Shown here in pieces: positions 63,195 through 64,000 of a stretch of 64,000 bases of DNA. Position 1 is the first letter of the stretch. Each line of letters begins with the position of its first letter. The position numbers were made by a program, and so were the translations under genes. The stretch comes from Zonotrichia leucophrys gambelii. Taxonomy: Eukaryota > Chordata > Aves > Passeriformes > Passerellidae. The DNA lies in assembly GCF_028769735.1 (NCBI RefSeq), contig NC_088179.1, forward strand, positions 11,685,950 through 11,749,949, read 5' to 3'. A model generated the notes under the pieces. The model was not told where the DNA came from and did not search any database. It worked only from the letters and a program-made list of their open reading frames with translations.

Positions 63195-64000
63195 TATTCA
63201 CAGCAAAAAAGAGGGCAATGTATTTTTGCCCGCTCTCTCTCAGTATTAGCTCCTCTCTAAGCTGAGGAAAAAAGGCAGTTCAGGTGCCATTACCATTTTG
63301 TTGGGCTTTCATTAAGGGTGCAGTTTGTGATCTGGATTTTCTTGTCTGTCGTGTATTCCCTGGTAACCCACTGGTTCTTAATTACCCCAAGGTATTTCAG
63401 GCCTATCTTCCTTAGACAAGTGCACAGCTGTGTATTTTCTGGGGGATTACTATTTGAGTCCTAGTCTGAGCATTATTTAGATTATAAAGTATAAATTCAG
63501 AGGTGTCAGACTTATGTGTTTTTCATAAGGGATGTGCAGTGGTTGGTAGGTACCAGGAGTTTCAGGGGAATTAATCTACTGCACAATAGCAGGGCTGATT
63601 GCGTGAATCATCCCTGTACGTTGAGTTCAGATCCAGGCATTTTATAGTACCCTGCTTACAGTTTTAAACACTCAGTATTCATATTCTTCACATATGAAAT
63701 ATTCACATATTGTGAGGGCCCTTTGGGGGAAAAAATGAAATACAAATGTGTTTGTGTGAATGAATTTGCCTGTCTGTATCTGGATTAGCAAATGCTTTAG
63801 TTCTGATATAAGCTATTTAAAAAATCCTCATATCTCACATGATGCGCTTTCTATTGTTATCTCTAAAAAAATTCAGTCAAAATACACATGTGGCCAAAAC
63901 GAAAAAGAATAGCTGTCCTGTTGATTAATTTACATAAAGCTATAACCAACATGTTCAGCAAAATGCTTGAAATGGAGCCTCTCTGTTGGTTTCAGGAAAT
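63195..64000. other. AT-rich non-coding sequence, no gene recognised
   Basis: Unique sequence to the window edge, with no frame longer than 60 codons, no repeat word and no motif cluster that stands out. Confidence 0.65.

Overview
This 64-kb window looks like vertebrate, most likely bird (probably passerine), non-coding DNA. It is AT-rich and CpG-poor. I recognise no complete gene, no exon I can defend, no rRNA, tRNA or snRNA gene, no CRISPR array and no bacterial or viral operon. The longest open frames are about 110-150 codons, lie mostly in short GC-richer patches or inside a repeat, and resemble no protein family I know. The bird assignment rests on a CR1 retroposon at about 19940-20741 whose 3' end has the avian layout, including the terminal TGTGATTCTG motif. 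A second young CR1 tail lies at about 22810-22926. No L1, Alu or other mammalian young repeat is visible.

Layout. 1-13385: AT-rich unique sequence with low-complexity tracts, a candidate regulatory block (6720-6960) and a weak MIR-like remnant (10205-10268). 13385-19930: an ancient antisense CR1 remnant (about 13390-13520), a perfect 13-bp inverted repeat (18044-18072) and another antisense CR1 remnant (18541-18662). 19930-22930: the two young CR1 copies and a T24 tract. 22930-37030: unique sequence, a possible third old antisense CR1 piece (24460-24595), a MIR-like tail (27339-27404) and GC-richer patches. 37030-37590: a GC-rich patch followed by a 24-bp palindrome and a short duplicated segment. 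37590-53630: unique sequence, an antisense MIR-like remnant (40021-40111) and a 42-nt T tract (45929-45970). 53630-64000: the clearest MIR SINE (53635-53760), a dense CpG cluster (57637-57669), a candidate regulatory block (58120-58370) and a 20-bp tandem duplication (63151-63190).

The most economical reading is an intergenic gene desert or the inside of a very large intron on a macrochromosome. The repeats are scattered retroposon debris. Several low-CpG, homeodomain/SOX/POU-motif-rich blocks could be conserved regulatory elements, but that is inference from composition only. I found no convincing new biological system; the findings below are modest structural oddities and testable candidates.
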